This document shows positions 28,554 through 36,530 of a stretch of 64,000 nt of DNA, in pieces. Source of the stretch: Streptomyces flaveolus (lineage in GTDB: Bacteria > Actinomycetota > Actinomycetes > Streptomycetales > Streptomycetaceae); assembly GCF_014648815.1 (NCBI RefSeq), contig NZ_BMRV01000007.1:1-64000 (forward strand), given 5' to 3'. The notes beneath the pieces are model-generated. The model was not told the origin of the DNA. It worked only from the letters and a program-made list of their open reading frames with translations, and searched no databases. The position numbers were made by a program, and so were the translations under genes. Numbering within the stretch: the stretch's first letter is position 1; every line of letters begins with the position of its first letter.

Positions 28554-28748
28554 TCAGTCCATCCGCCGTATCACCGCCGCGTCGAAGAGATCCCACGCGC
28601 GCGGGAGGGCGCTCTCGTCGTGACAGTGCCAGGCCTCCCAGAACAGATCGGCGGCCAGCGCGTCCTCGGGGGCGTACACCCGGTACACGTACTGCCGGCC
28701 GTCGACCGCCGGCAGTCCCACCAGCCAGCACTCGCACCTGCTCCTCAT
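28554..28748 (-). CDS. Small hypothetical protein
   Basis: 64 aa: starts MRSRCECWLVGLPAVDG and continues RQYVYRVYAPEDALAADLFW with an acidic, tryptophan-rich C-terminal half. No known domain. ATG 28748 follows an AGGGG element. The codon pattern fits coding; the longer in-frame reading upstream does not look like protein. It converges with PadR and is divergent from the Clp-N gene. Function unknown. Confidence 0.6.
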   Translation of the reverse strand: MRSRCECWLVGLPAVDGRQYVYRVYAPEDALAADLFWEAWHCHDESALPRAWDLFDAAVIRRMD

Positions 28749-28935
28749 GCCCCTGTCGGACTCCCGACGGCACGCCGGGGTTGTACCCGGAGACGTTCCG
28801 CAAGGCGGCGCGCGTCCGACGGGGAGGAACGGCGTGATCTCATCCGTAAGGAGGAGATTCCGGCACCCCGGGTCCACTCTGTGTGGGACGCGGAAATGCT
28901 CCCCTTCGGGGATGACCCGCGTCGCAGGGGCTGAT

Positions 28936-29487
28936 GTGCTGGGTGTTGTGCAACCCCGTATCCCCCGGCAGTCGGCCGGTGAGCAAGGCGACCGGCGCCC
29001 GGACGGTGTCGACGCCGACGCCCGGTTCAGCGCGGAACTGGCGCCGGTGGTCTCCGGTGCCCGCCGCAGAGCGGTGCGGGACGGGGACCGGCAGATCGAC
29101 ACGGCCCATCTGCTGCACTCGCTCCTGGAGTACGACCCCGAGGCGCGGGCCGTCCTCGGCGAGGGGCCGCGGCTCGCCCGCCTGCTCGGCTACCTCGTGC
29201 AGCGCAGCATCGGATACGGCCTGCGCTGGCAGAGCACCGTCGAGGACTCCGGCTCCGTGCCCGTGGTGGGCGGGGCCGCCGGGTTCTCGCCCCTGGCCGC
29301 GGCGGCCATGGAGGACGCCCGCGCCCGCGCCGCGCGGCGGGGGGCGGCCGAGGCGTGCGGCATCGACCTGCTCGCCGCCCTCGTCGCGGATCCGCAGGCG
29401 CGGGCCGTCGAGGTGCTCGGCCGTGCCGCCGTCGATCCCCGTGCGGTCCTCGCCCGGGTGGACAACCACTTCGAGCCGACGCCCTGA
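28936..29487 (+). CDS. Clp N-terminal (ClpR) domain protein
   Basis: 183 aa. Two helical repeats of the Clp amino-terminal type are visible: FSAELAPVVSGARRRAV with DTAHLLHSLLEYDPEARAVL, and FSPLAAAAMEDARARAARRG with GIDLLAALVADPQARAVEVL. There is no ATPase or peptidase domain. Such free ClpN proteins may bind substrates or adaptors for ClpC, but proof is lacking. GTG 28936 with CAGGGG upstream was preferred; the upstream part of the frame looks non-coding. Confidence 0.75.
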   Translation: MLGVVQPRIPRQSAGEQGDRRPDGVDADARFSAELAPVVSGARRRAVRDGDRQIDTAHLLHSLLEYDPEARAVLGEGPRLARLLGYLVQRSIGYGLRWQSTVEDSGSVPVVGGAAGFSPLAAAAMEDARARAARRGAAEACGIDLLAALVADPQARAVEVLGRAAVDPRAVLARVDNHFEPTP

Positions 29488-29583
29488 CCCAGGCCCCGGC
29501 CCCGTGACCGGTGCCGCGCCGGATGTCCAGCCGGTGAGACAGGTGTCATCGGGGGTGACGGTCATGTCGTCCCCTGTCATCAT

Positions 29584-30588
29584 GTGCCGGTGCAGACGAC
29601 TGACAGCCCTCGCGCCGGCCATGGAAAGGGCGCCGGACTCGGACTCGCGCTCGCCTCGGCGGTCGCCTTCGGAGGATCCGGCGTCGCGGCCAAGCCGCTG
29701 ATCGAGGCGGGCCTCGACCCGCTCCACGTGGTCTGGCTGCGGGTGGCCGGCGCGGCGCTGGTGATGCTGCCGCTCGCCGTGCGCCACCGCGGGCTGCTGC
29801 GCCGCCGCCCGGGGCTGCTGGCCGGCTTCGGCCTCTTCGCCGTCGCGGGCGTACAGGCCTGCTACTTCGCCGCGCTCTCCCGGATCCCCGTCGGCGTCGC
29901 CCTGCTCGTCGAGTACCTGGCCCCGGCCCTGGTCCTCGGCTGGGTGCGGTTCGTGCAGCGCCGGCCGGTGACGCGGGCGGCCGCGCTCGGCGTGGTCCTC
30001 GCGGTCGGCGGGCTCGCCTGCGTCGTGGAGGTCTGGTCCGGCCTCGGCTTCGACGCCCTCGGGCTGCTGCTCGCGCTGGGCGCGGCCTGCTGCCAGGTCG
30101 GCTACTTCGTCCTGTCCGACCAGGGCAGCGACGCGGGCGACGACGCGCCCGACCCGCTGGGCGTCATCGCCTACGGGCTGCTCGTAGGGGCGGCCGTGCT
30201 CACCGTGATCGCCCGTCCCTGGACCATGGACTGGTCCCTCCTCGCGGACACCGCGCCCATGAACGGCACGCCCGTCGCCGCCGCGCTGCTGCTCGCCTGG
30301 ATCGTCCTCGTCGCCACGGTCCTCGCCTACGTCACCGGCGTGCTCTCCGTGCGCCGCCTGTCACCGCAGGTCGCGGGCGTCGTGGCGTGCCTGGAGGCGG
30401 TCATCGCGACCGTCCTGGCCTGGGTCCTGCTCGGCGAACACCTCTCGGCGCCGCAGATCGTCGGGGGCGTGGTGGTCCTCGTGGGCGCCTTCATCGCCCA
30501 GTCGTCGGCGCCCGCCAAGGGCTCCGCGGACCCGGTGGCCAGCGGCGGGCCCGAAAGGGAGTTGTCCAGCCGCGGGACGGCGACCTAG
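29584..30588 (+). CDS. EamA/RhaT-family exporter
   Basis: 334 aa with ten membrane spans in two EamA halves (LGLALASAVAFGGSGVAAKPLI at the start; the second half ends ATVLAWVLLGEHLSAPQIVG). Members export amino acids, nucleosides or other metabolites. GTG 29584 starts the protein just before span 1; no strong ribosome site is visible. Its end contains the promoter of the next transcript (30562-30591). It is the first of three EamA genes in the window. Confidence 0.88.
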   Translation: MPVQTTDSPRAGHGKGAGLGLALASAVAFGGSGVAAKPLIEAGLDPLHVVWLRVAGAALVMLPLAVRHRGLLRRRPGLLAGFGLFAVAGVQACYFAALSRIPVGVALLVEYLAPALVLGWVRFVQRRPVTRAAALGVVLAVGGLACVVEVWSGLGFDALGLLLALGAACCQVGYFVLSDQGSDAGDDAPDPLGVIAYGLLVGAAVLTVIARPWTMDWSLLADTAPMNGTPVAAALLLAWIVLVATVLAYVTGVLSVRRLSPQVAGVVACLEAVIATVLAWVLLGEHLSAPQIVGGVVVLVGAFIAQSSAPAKGSADPVASGGPERELSSRGTAT

Positions 30589-30591
30589 AGT
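30562..30591 (+). promoter_or_regulatory. Promoter TTGTCC-18-TAGAGT for the leader ORF
   Basis: TTGTCC (30562-30567), an 18-base spacer, and TAGAGT (30586-30591) lie inside the end of the first EamA gene. Transcription would begin about 30598-30599, exactly at the ATG of the 13-codon leader ORF. Confidence 0.6.
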
Positions 30592-30598
30592 GCCGATC

Positions 30599-30640
30599 AT
30601 GCACGCGACCGCACTCGTCCTCCCGCCTCCGGCCGCCTGA
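30599..30640 (+). CDS. Candidate 13-residue leader peptide
   Basis: ATG 30599 opens MHATALVLPPPAA and TGA closes at 30640. No ribosome site precedes it, but the -10 box TAGAGT ends 7 bases before the ATG, so a leaderless transcript is likely. The three consecutive proline codons fall on the left arm of hairpin 1 (30622-30628). PPP runs stall ribosomes when EF-P is limiting, and Leu/Val/Pro codons could also report amino acid supply. It probably controls the EamA gene at 30776. Coding is an inference; no protein evidence is available. Confidence 0.5.
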   Translation: MHATALVLPPPAA

Positions 30641-30733
30641 GGCGGGCCCTCCGCAAGCCGCCCGGCCCGTAGTGGCCGGGCCGGTCGGTGCTGCCCGCAG
30701 ACGCCAGTCCACCCACCCCCGCCCGAGGGGTGG
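30622..30733 (+). promoter_or_regulatory. Candidate attenuator: three consecutive hairpins
   Basis: Hairpin 1: CCCGCCT (30622-30628) and AGGCGGG (30640-30646). Hairpin 2: GCCCGGCC (30660-30667) and GGCCGGGC (30674-30681). Hairpin 3: CCACCCC (30713-30719) and GGGGTGG (30727-30733). CGGGCC (30643-30648) in the right part of hairpin 1 can instead pair with GGCCCG (30664-30669) of hairpin 2, so hairpins 1 and 2 exclude this alternative. There is no T tract. Confidence 0.5.
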
Positions 30734-30775
30734 ACCCCGACGTCCGCGCCCCGTGCGCGTCTGCGGAGAGAACTC

Positions 30776-31717
30776 GTGTCGAATGCCGTCTCCGGCCTGC
30801 CCGTAGGGCGTGGCCTCCTCTATCTGATCGTCGCCGGTGCCGCGTGGGGCACTGCCGGTGCCGCCGCCTCGCTGGTCTACCGGACCAGTGACATGGGGCC
30901 CGTGACCCTGTCCTTCTGGCGCTGCGCCGCCGGTCTCGTGCTGCTGCTCGCCGCCCGCCCGCTGCGCCCGCGGGTGCGGCCCGCCGTACCGGAGCCGCGG
31001 CGCCGCAAGGTGCTGCGGGCCGTCCTCACCGGCCTCGGTCTCGCCGTGTTCCAGACCGCCTACTTCGCCGCGGTGCAGGCGACCGGGCTCGCCGTGGCCA
31101 CCGTCGTCACCCTCGGCGCCGGCCCGGTGCTCATCGCGCTCGGCGCGCGCCAGGCCCTCGGGGAGCGGCTGGGCGGGGGTGGGGCGGCCGCGGTCGTCGG
31201 CGCCCTCGCCGGGCTCGGGGTGCTCGTCCTCGGCGACGGCAGGACGTCCGTCGAACCCCGGGGTGTACTCCTCGCCCTGGTGTCGGCAGCCGGGTACTCC
31301 GCGATGACGCTCCTCACCCGCTGGTGGGGGCGCGACGGTTCGGCGGACGCGGCCAGTACGTCCGTCGGGGCGTTCGCCGTCACGAGCCTGTGCCTGCTGC
31401 CCTTCGCCCTCGCCGAGGGGCTGGTGCCGCACAGCGCCGAACCGGTCCGGCTGCTGTGGCTCCTGGCGTACGTCGCGGCCGTCCCGACCGCCCTCGCCTA
31501 CGGCCTCTACTTCGCCGGCGCGGCCGTCGTCCGGTCGGCCACCGTGTCCGTGATCATGCTGCTCGAACCGGTCAGCGCGGCGGCGCTGGCCGTCGTCCTG
31601 CTCGGTGAGCACCTCACCGCGGCGACCCTGGCCGGCACCGTGCTGATGCTCGGCTCGGTCGCGGGACTCGCGGTGGCGGAGGCGCGGCAGGCGCGGACGC
31701 CCACGGCGCTCGCCTGA
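30776..31717 (+). CDS. EamA/RhaT-family exporter, second gene
   Basis: 313 aa with ten spans (LLYLIVAGAAWGTAGAAASL at the start; ALAVVLLGEHLTAATLAGTV near the end). It exports an unknown small metabolite. GTG 30776 has GGAGAG upstream. The 187-base gap before it carries a candidate leader peptide and hairpins, so expression may be tuned by translation of that leader, perhaps in response to the amino acid it exports. It is only distantly like the gene at 29584. Confidence 0.88.
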   Translation: MSNAVSGLPVGRGLLYLIVAGAAWGTAGAAASLVYRTSDMGPVTLSFWRCAAGLVLLLAARPLRPRVRPAVPEPRRRKVLRAVLTGLGLAVFQTAYFAAVQATGLAVATVVTLGAGPVLIALGARQALGERLGGGGAAAVVGALAGLGVLVLGDGRTSVEPRGVLLALVSAAGYSAMTLLTRWWGRDGSADAASTSVGAFAVTSLCLLPFALAEGLVPHSAEPVRLLWLLAYVAAVPTALAYGLYFAGAAVVRSATVSVIMLLEPVSAAALAVVLLGEHLTAATLAGTVLMLGSVAGLAVAEARQARTPTALA

Positions 31718-31785
31718 CGACGGTCCCTTCCGCGCGGGGGCTCCACCCGGCGCCCTCGCGCGGGCGTCCTATCGGTGGACCGGCA

Positions 31786-32472
31786 TCACGGCGCGGTCAG
31801 GTAGGCGGGCAGCCCGGTGCCCGGCTCCAGGCCCGGGTCGGCGACCGGGGCGTCGTAGCCCTTGCGCAGCGGGACGAGGCCGGCCCAGTGGGGGAGGGCG
31901 AGGTCCTCCGGCTCGTCGTTCACGCCGCCGGTGCGGAGCTTGGCGGAGACCTCGTCCAGGTCGAGGCGGATCACGGCGGTGGCGGCCAGCTCCTTCTTGT
32001 TGGCCGGCCGGGAGTCGTGCGAGCGGCCGGGTACGACATGGTCGACCAGGGCGTCCAGAGCGGTGCGCTTCTCCTCCGGGTCCGTCACGTCGTAGGCCGT
32101 GCCGTGCACCACGACCGACCGGTAGTTGATCGAGTGGTGGAAGGCCGAGCGGGCCAGCACCAGCGCGTCCACGTGCGTCACCGTCAGGCACACGGGCAGG
32201 CCCGGGTCCGCCTGGCCCGTCATTCGCAGCGGGCGCGAGCCCGTGGAGCCGTGCACGTAGAGGCGCTCGCCGACCCGGCCGTACAGCGTGGGCAGGACGA
32301 CGGGGGCGCCGTCGCGGACGAAACCGAGGTGGCAGACGTAGCCCTCGTCGAGTATCGCGTGCACCAGCTCCTTGTCGTAGGAGGCCCGGTCGGCGGAGCG
32401 GGTGGGGACGGTGCGGTCGGTGGGCGAGTAGGCGGTGGCGGGCTGCGACGGCGTCTGCGTGGTCCCCTGCAT
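31786..32472 (-). CDS. Pyridoxamine 5'-phosphate oxidase-family protein
   Basis: 228 aa. A split-barrel flavin-binding fold of the FMN/PPOX type: AILDEGYVCHLGFVRDGAPV, PTLYGRVGERLYVHGSTGSR, HHSINYRSVVVHGTA. Close relatives are annotated as pyridoxamine-phosphate-oxidase-related; the reaction is unknown. ATG 32472 has GGAGAG close upstream; ATG 32484 would add four residues. It is divergent from a MocR regulator over 35 bases containing a palindrome, the usual arrangement for a regulator and its target. Confidence 0.88.
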   Translation of the reverse strand: MQGTTQTPSQPATAYSPTDRTVPTRSADRASYDKELVHAILDEGYVCHLGFVRDGAPVVLPTLYGRVGERLYVHGSTGSRPLRMTGQADPGLPVCLTVTHVDALVLARSAFHHSINYRSVVVHGTAYDVTDPEEKRTALDALVDHVVPGRSHDSRPANKKELAATAVIRLDLDEVSAKLRTGGVNDEPEDLALPHWAGLVPLRKGYDAPVADPGLEPGTGLPAYLTAP

Positions 32473-32484
32473 GGCGCTCTCCAT

Positions 32485-32496
32485 TGCACTAGTGCA
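32485..32496. promoter_or_regulatory. Palindrome in the PPOX/MocR divergent promoter
   Basis: TGCACTAGTGCA is a perfect 12-bp palindrome between the two divergent starts. Its right end overlaps CATAAT (32494-32499), the likely -10 box for the MocR gene, which ends 8 bases before the GTG start. It is a candidate MocR operator. Confidence 0.6.
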
Positions 32497-32507
32497 TAAT
32501 CGGGTTT

Positions 32508-33839
32508 GTGCTAGGAGAGTATCGGATCACGGGACGTGGTGCAGCGGAGATTTCCGCGAGCGTCGAACGCGCGGTGGGCGCGGGCGAGCTGGTGCCGGGG
32601 CAGCCCCTGCCGCCGATGCGGGAGTTGGCCGAGCGGCTGGGGGTGAATCCCAACACCGTCGCCGCCGCCTACCGCACCCTGCGGGAGCGCGGGGTCATCG
32701 AGACCGCCGGACGCCGGGGCAGCCGGGTGCGCGCGAAACCGGCCACCACGGGGCGCGAGTTCATCCGCGTCGAGGTGCCCGAGGGCGTGCGCGACATGTC
32801 CGAGGGCAATCCGGATCCGGCGCTGCTGCCCGCCCTCGGCCCGGTGTTCGCCGCGGCCGCCGGGCAGGGCGACCGGGAGCCGGTGCTGTACGGGCACGCG
32901 CCCGTCGAGCCGGAGCTGGCGCGGCTGGCGCGGGCCGGAATGGACGCCGACGGGGTGCCGGACGGACCCCTGGCCGTCACGTCCGGCTCCCTGGACGCGA
33001 TGGAACGCGTGCTCGCGGCACACCTGCGGCCCGGCGACGCCGTCGCCGTCGAGGACCCGGGCTGGGGCAGCCTGCTCGACCTCGTGCCCGCGCTCGGCCT
33101 GCGCACGGTCCCCGTCGGCGTCGACGACGAGGGGCCGCTGCCCGACGACGTGCACCGGGCCCTGGCCGCCGGTGCCCGCGCGCTGGTCGTCACGGACCGC
33201 GCGCAGAACCCGACGGGCGCCGCACTCAGCGCCACGCGCGCGCGTGCCCTGCGGTCCGTCCTGCGGGACCACCCGGAGACACTGCTGATCGAGGACGACC
33301 ACGGCCACCGCATCGTCGACCTGCCGCTGCACCCGCTCGCCGGTACGACGCACAGCTGGGCCTTCGTCCGCTCGGCGGCCAAGGCCTACGGGCCCGACCT
33401 GCGGCTCGCCGTGCTCACCGGCGACGCGGTCACGCTCGACCGGGTGCGCGGCCGGCAGCGCCTGGGCCCCGGCTGGGTCAGCCGCATCACCCAGCGGGCG
33501 GTGGCGCTGCTGTGGGCCGAGGGCGCGGTGGACGCGCGCGCGGTGGCGGCGGCGTACGGGCGGCGCCGGGACGCGCTGCTCGGCGCGCTCGGACAGTGCG
33601 GCGTCGAGGCGCACGGACGCAGCGGCATGAACGTGTGGATCCCCGTGCCGGACGAGACCGGCGCCGTCGCCCGCCTGCTGCACGCCGGCTGGGCCGTGGC
33701 ACCCGGCGCCCGCTTCAGGATCGGCGCCCCGCCCGGCATCCGCATCACCGTCTCGACCCTGGCCGACGGAGAGGAACGGCCCCTGGCGGACGCGGTCGCG
33801 AGGGCGCTGGGGCCGGGGCAGGGGCGGCGCTACGCCTGA
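32508..33839 (+). CDS. MocR-type regulator (GntR helix-turn-helix with aminotransferase domain)
   Basis: 443 aa. Residues 10-75 form a GntR winged helix (AGELVPGQPLPPMRELAERL, NPNTVAAAYRTLRERGVI). The rest is a PLP-binding aminotransferase class I fold with DRAQNPTGAAL and FVRSAAKAYGPDLRLAVL, whose lysine would hold PLP. MocR proteins sense pyridoxal phosphate or an amino compound and control a neighbouring gene, here the divergent PPOX gene. GTG 32508 has no ribosome site, and the CATAAT box just upstream suggests a leaderless mRNA; the internal AGGAG is within codons 2-4. Confidence 0.9.
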   Translation: MLGEYRITGRGAAEISASVERAVGAGELVPGQPLPPMRELAERLGVNPNTVAAAYRTLRERGVIETAGRRGSRVRAKPATTGREFIRVEVPEGVRDMSEGNPDPALLPALGPVFAAAAGQGDREPVLYGHAPVEPELARLARAGMDADGVPDGPLAVTSGSLDAMERVLAAHLRPGDAVAVEDPGWGSLLDLVPALGLRTVPVGVDDEGPLPDDVHRALAAGARALVVTDRAQNPTGAALSATRARALRSVLRDHPETLLIEDDHGHRIVDLPLHPLAGTTHSWAFVRSAAKAYGPDLRLAVLTGDAVTLDRVRGRQRLGPGWVSRITQRAVALLWAEGAVDARAVAAAYGRRRDALLGALGQCGVEAHGRSGMNVWIPVPDETGAVARLLHAGWAVAPGARFRIGAPPGIRITVSTLADGEERPLADAVARALGPGQGRRYA

Positions 33840-34051
33840 CGCGTCCAGGGCGGCGGCGGTACGCGGTACGCGGTACGGGCTACGCGGCCGGACCGGGCCG
33901 GGCGGCGCTCCACCGGACCGTTTCTGATCGGACCGGTCCGGGAACAGTGCCGGATACCGCGTGGCCGGGCCGTGCCGGCGTATACCGACGGTGCAGGGGG
34001 TCCCGCTCGGCCGGGGCGGCGCCGCGTCCGCCGCGGGCGGCCGGCGCGTGG

Positions 34052-35023
34052 TCAGACCGTCGCCTTCCGGGGTTCCCGGGCCGGACGCGCCGGCTCGGCG
34101 GGGCGAGGTGTCCTGGGCCGTGCCTGGGTCAGTGCCGCGCCCGCGAGGACGACGACCGCGCCGACCGGGGTCGACCAGGACAGCGACTCGCCCAGCAGGG
34201 CGACGCCCGCGGCCGTGGCGATGACCGGGGTGAAGTACGTGACCATCTGGGCCGTCGTCGGGCCCACTTCGGCCACCAGGTCGTACTGGATCAGGAAGGC
34301 GAGCCCGGTGCCGAGCGCGCCCAGCGCCGCGACCGCCAGCACGGGCAGCACCGGAAAGTGCGTCGGCGCCGACGTGACCAGCGGCGTCACGACCGCCAGT
34401 TGCAGCGTCGCGAGCAACAGCTGCGCTCCCGTCAGGGACAGGTGCGAGTGGCTCGAGCCGGCCAGGGTGCGGCGGACGTAGATCCAGCCGACCGGATAGC
34501 TCAGCGAGGCGAGCAGAGCCAGCGCCGTGCCCGTGACGTCCAGGCCGTGGAAGCCCTGCCAGACACCCAGCACCGTCAGGACACCCAGGAAGCCGATGCC
34601 GAGGCCGGCCACCCGCAGCCGGGTCGGCCGGTCCTCGGACAGGGCGACCAGCGACAGGGCCATGCCCCACAGGGGCGAGGTCGCGTTGCAGATGCCCGCC
34701 AGGGACGACGGGATCGTCAGCTCGGAGTAGGCGAAGAGGGAGAACGGCAGCGCGTTGAGCAGGAGACCGGCGACCGCCAGATGCGCCCACGTCCGCGCCC
34801 CGCGCGGCAGCCGCTCCCGCTTCACCGCCATCACCACGGCGAGGACCGCCGTACCGAACACCAGCCGGCCCAGCGTGACCTGGAACGGGGCGAAGCTCTC
34901 CGTGCCCACCTTCATGAAGAGGAAGCTGAAGCCCCAGATCAGGGCGAGGACCCCGAAGCGCAGGCGCCAGTCGAGGACGCGGCGGACCCGGCGGGGTGCG
35001 GGGGAGGACGTGACGCTGCTCAT
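34052..35023 (-). CDS. EamA/RhaT-family exporter, third gene
   Basis: 323 aa with ten membrane spans (FGVLALIWGFSFLFMKVGTE at the start; ATAAGVALLGESLSWSTPVG near the end) and a basic, proline-rich tail. ATG 35023 was chosen at the start of the hydrophilic N-terminus; the upstream part of the frame covers the intergenic repeats. It is divergent from a LysR-family gene, which probably controls it through the direct repeats at 35047-35089. Cargo unknown. Confidence 0.9.
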   Translation of the reverse strand: MSSVTSSPAPRRVRRVLDWRLRFGVLALIWGFSFLFMKVGTESFAPFQVTLGRLVFGTAVLAVVMAVKRERLPRGARTWAHLAVAGLLLNALPFSLFAYSELTIPSSLAGICNATSPLWGMALSLVALSEDRPTRLRVAGLGIGFLGVLTVLGVWQGFHGLDVTGTALALLASLSYPVGWIYVRRTLAGSSHSHLSLTGAQLLLATLQLAVVTPLVTSAPTHFPVLPVLAVAALGALGTGLAFLIQYDLVAEVGPTTAQMVTYFTPVIATAAGVALLGESLSWSTPVGAVVVLAGAALTQARPRTPRPAEPARPAREPRKATV

Positions 35024-35046
35024 GGAGGCAACGATGCGGCAGCTTT

Positions 35047-35089
35047 TCTCGTAGCACAATCGATATTTCACGCCCGGTATCTCGTAGCA
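35047..35089. promoter_or_regulatory. Direct repeats in the LysR/EamA divergent promoter
   Basis: TCTCGTAGCA occurs at 35047-35056 and again at 35080-35089, 33 bases apart (about three helical turns). The 74-base region between divergent starts holds nothing else. LysR regulators bind such spaced sites as tetramers. TAGCAT (35085-35090) may be the -10 box for the LysR gene. Confidence 0.55.
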
Positions 35090-35097
35090 TCGCTTAT

Positions 35098-36000
35098 ATG
35101 TTGAACCTGGAGCGCCTGCGCACCCTCGACGCCCTCGCCCGGCACGGATCGGTCAGCGGCGCCGCCGAGGGCCTGCACATCACCACCTCGGCCGTCTCCC
35201 AGCAGATGTCCAAGCTGGAGCGCGAGGTCGGCCAGCAGCTCCTGGCCAAGAACGGCCGGGGCGTGCGGCTGACGGACGCGGGCCGCCTCCTCGCCGAGCA
35301 CGCGGCGCGCATCCTCTCGCAGGTCGAGCTCGCCCAGTCCGACCTCGAGGCGCACCGCGGGCAGGTGGTGGGCGAGCTCCGGCTGTCGGCGTTCCCGACC
35401 GCCGCCCGCGGGCTGTTCCCCGCCGCACTGTCCGCCCTGCGCGCCGGGCATCCCGCCCTGCGCATCCGCTCCAGCGAACTGGAACCGGAACGCGGCATCC
35501 GGGGGGTGGTGCGCGGCGACCTCGACCTGGCCGTCGTGCTCGACTGGTACAACAAGCCGATGCCGCTGCCCGACGGCCTGGTCAAGGCTCCGCTCCTGGA
35601 CGATCCCGCCGACGTGGCCATGCCGGCCGGCCACCGGCTCGCCGGACGGGACGAGGTGGACCTCACCGAGTTCGCCGAGGACGAGTGGATCACGTGGGCC
35701 GAGGGCGAGTTCTGCCACGAGTGGCTGATGTTCACGCTGCGCTCGAAGGGCATCGAACCGATCATCGGCCACCGTGCCGCCGAGACCCACACCCAGCTCG
35801 GCCTGGTCGCCGCGGGGCTCGGCGTGTGCATCGCCCCGCTGCTCGGACGCCATCCGATGCCCTCCGGCGTCGTCACCGTGCCGCTGCGGCAGCGGGCGCG
35901 CCGGCACGTGTACGTCGTCTGGCGCGCGGACGCCGACCGCCGCCCGTCGATCCGGGCGGCGGTGGAGGCGCTGCGGGCGGCGGCGGGACGGCTCGGCTGA
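35098..36000 (+). CDS. LysR-family transcriptional regulator
   Basis: 300 aa. N-terminal winged helix (LERLRTLDALARHGSVSGAA, HITTSAVSQQMSKLEREVG) followed by a periplasmic-binding-like effector domain from about residue 90. ATG 35098 has no ribosome site and follows TAGCAT by 7 bases, so the mRNA is probably leaderless. It is likely to regulate itself and the divergent EamA exporter. Ligand unknown. Confidence 0.92.
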   Translation: MLNLERLRTLDALARHGSVSGAAEGLHITTSAVSQQMSKLEREVGQQLLAKNGRGVRLTDAGRLLAEHAARILSQVELAQSDLEAHRGQVVGELRLSAFPTAARGLFPAALSALRAGHPALRIRSSELEPERGIRGVVRGDLDLAVVLDWYNKPMPLPDGLVKAPLLDDPADVAMPAGHRLAGRDEVDLTEFAEDEWITWAEGEFCHEWLMFTLRSKGIEPIIGHRAAETHTQLGLVAAGLGVCIAPLLGRHPMPSGVVTVPLRQRARRHVYVVWRADADRRPSIRAAVEALRAAAGRLG

Positions 36001-36010
36001 CCCTTCCGGC

Positions 36011-36478
36011 CTACCGGGACGACAGTTTGCGGAAATCCCAGGTGACGATCTTCTCGGGCGTCAGCCGCAGCCAGGCGTGGCGGCCGTCGTGCGGCATCTC
36101 GTCCAGGCCGAAGTTCTTCCGCGCGAACAGCGTCTCGGGAAGGTCCAGTTCGGCACAGAGCTCGCCGGTGCGCGGTGCCTCGCCCACGAACTCGGCGCGG
36201 CCGGACAGCTCCGCGCCCCGCAGCTCGTTGTACTCCTCCCCGGTGTCGACCACGATCGCCACCCGCGGGTCGCGCCGCAGGTCCGCCCAGCGCCTGCTGC
36301 GCACGACCGAGTACAGCCACATCGAGGAGCCGTCCCAGGCGAACCAGAGCGTGCTCACGTGGGGCGCGCCGTCCGCCGAGACCGTGGCGACCCGGCAGGT
36401 GCGCTGGGCGGTGAGGAACGCGTCCAGCTCACCGGACGTCATCATGATCTTCCGGCCCCGGCGTTGCGCGACGGTCAT
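36011..36478 (-). CDS. PPOX-class flavin- or F420-binding split-barrel protein
   Basis: 155 aa. A small split-barrel protein: AQRTCRVATVSADGAPHVST, LWFAWDGSSMWLYS, SRRWADLRRDPRVAIVVD. It may bind FMN or coenzyme F420; the substrate cannot be told. ATG 36478 follows AAGAAGGGA. It lies between the convergent LysR gene and a Rieske lipoprotein on the same strand, 52 bases downstream of the latter, so the two could share a transcript. Confidence 0.87.
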   Translation of the reverse strand: MTVAQRRGRKIMMTSGELDAFLTAQRTCRVATVSADGAPHVSTLWFAWDGSSMWLYSVVRSRRWADLRRDPRVAIVVDTGEEYNELRGAELSGRAEFVGEAPRTGELCAELDLPETLFARKNFGLDEMPHDGRHAWLRLTPEKIVTWDFRKLSSR

Positions 36479-36530
36479 GCGATCCCTTCTTCACACGTCG
36501 TGTCGGTCGACCGTGTCTCCGCTGTCCCCT

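Noticed and set aside
32511..35090. An open frame of about 859 codons on the minus strand
   Set aside because: It overlaps the MocR and EamA genes, which have clear motifs. Codon bias explains it.
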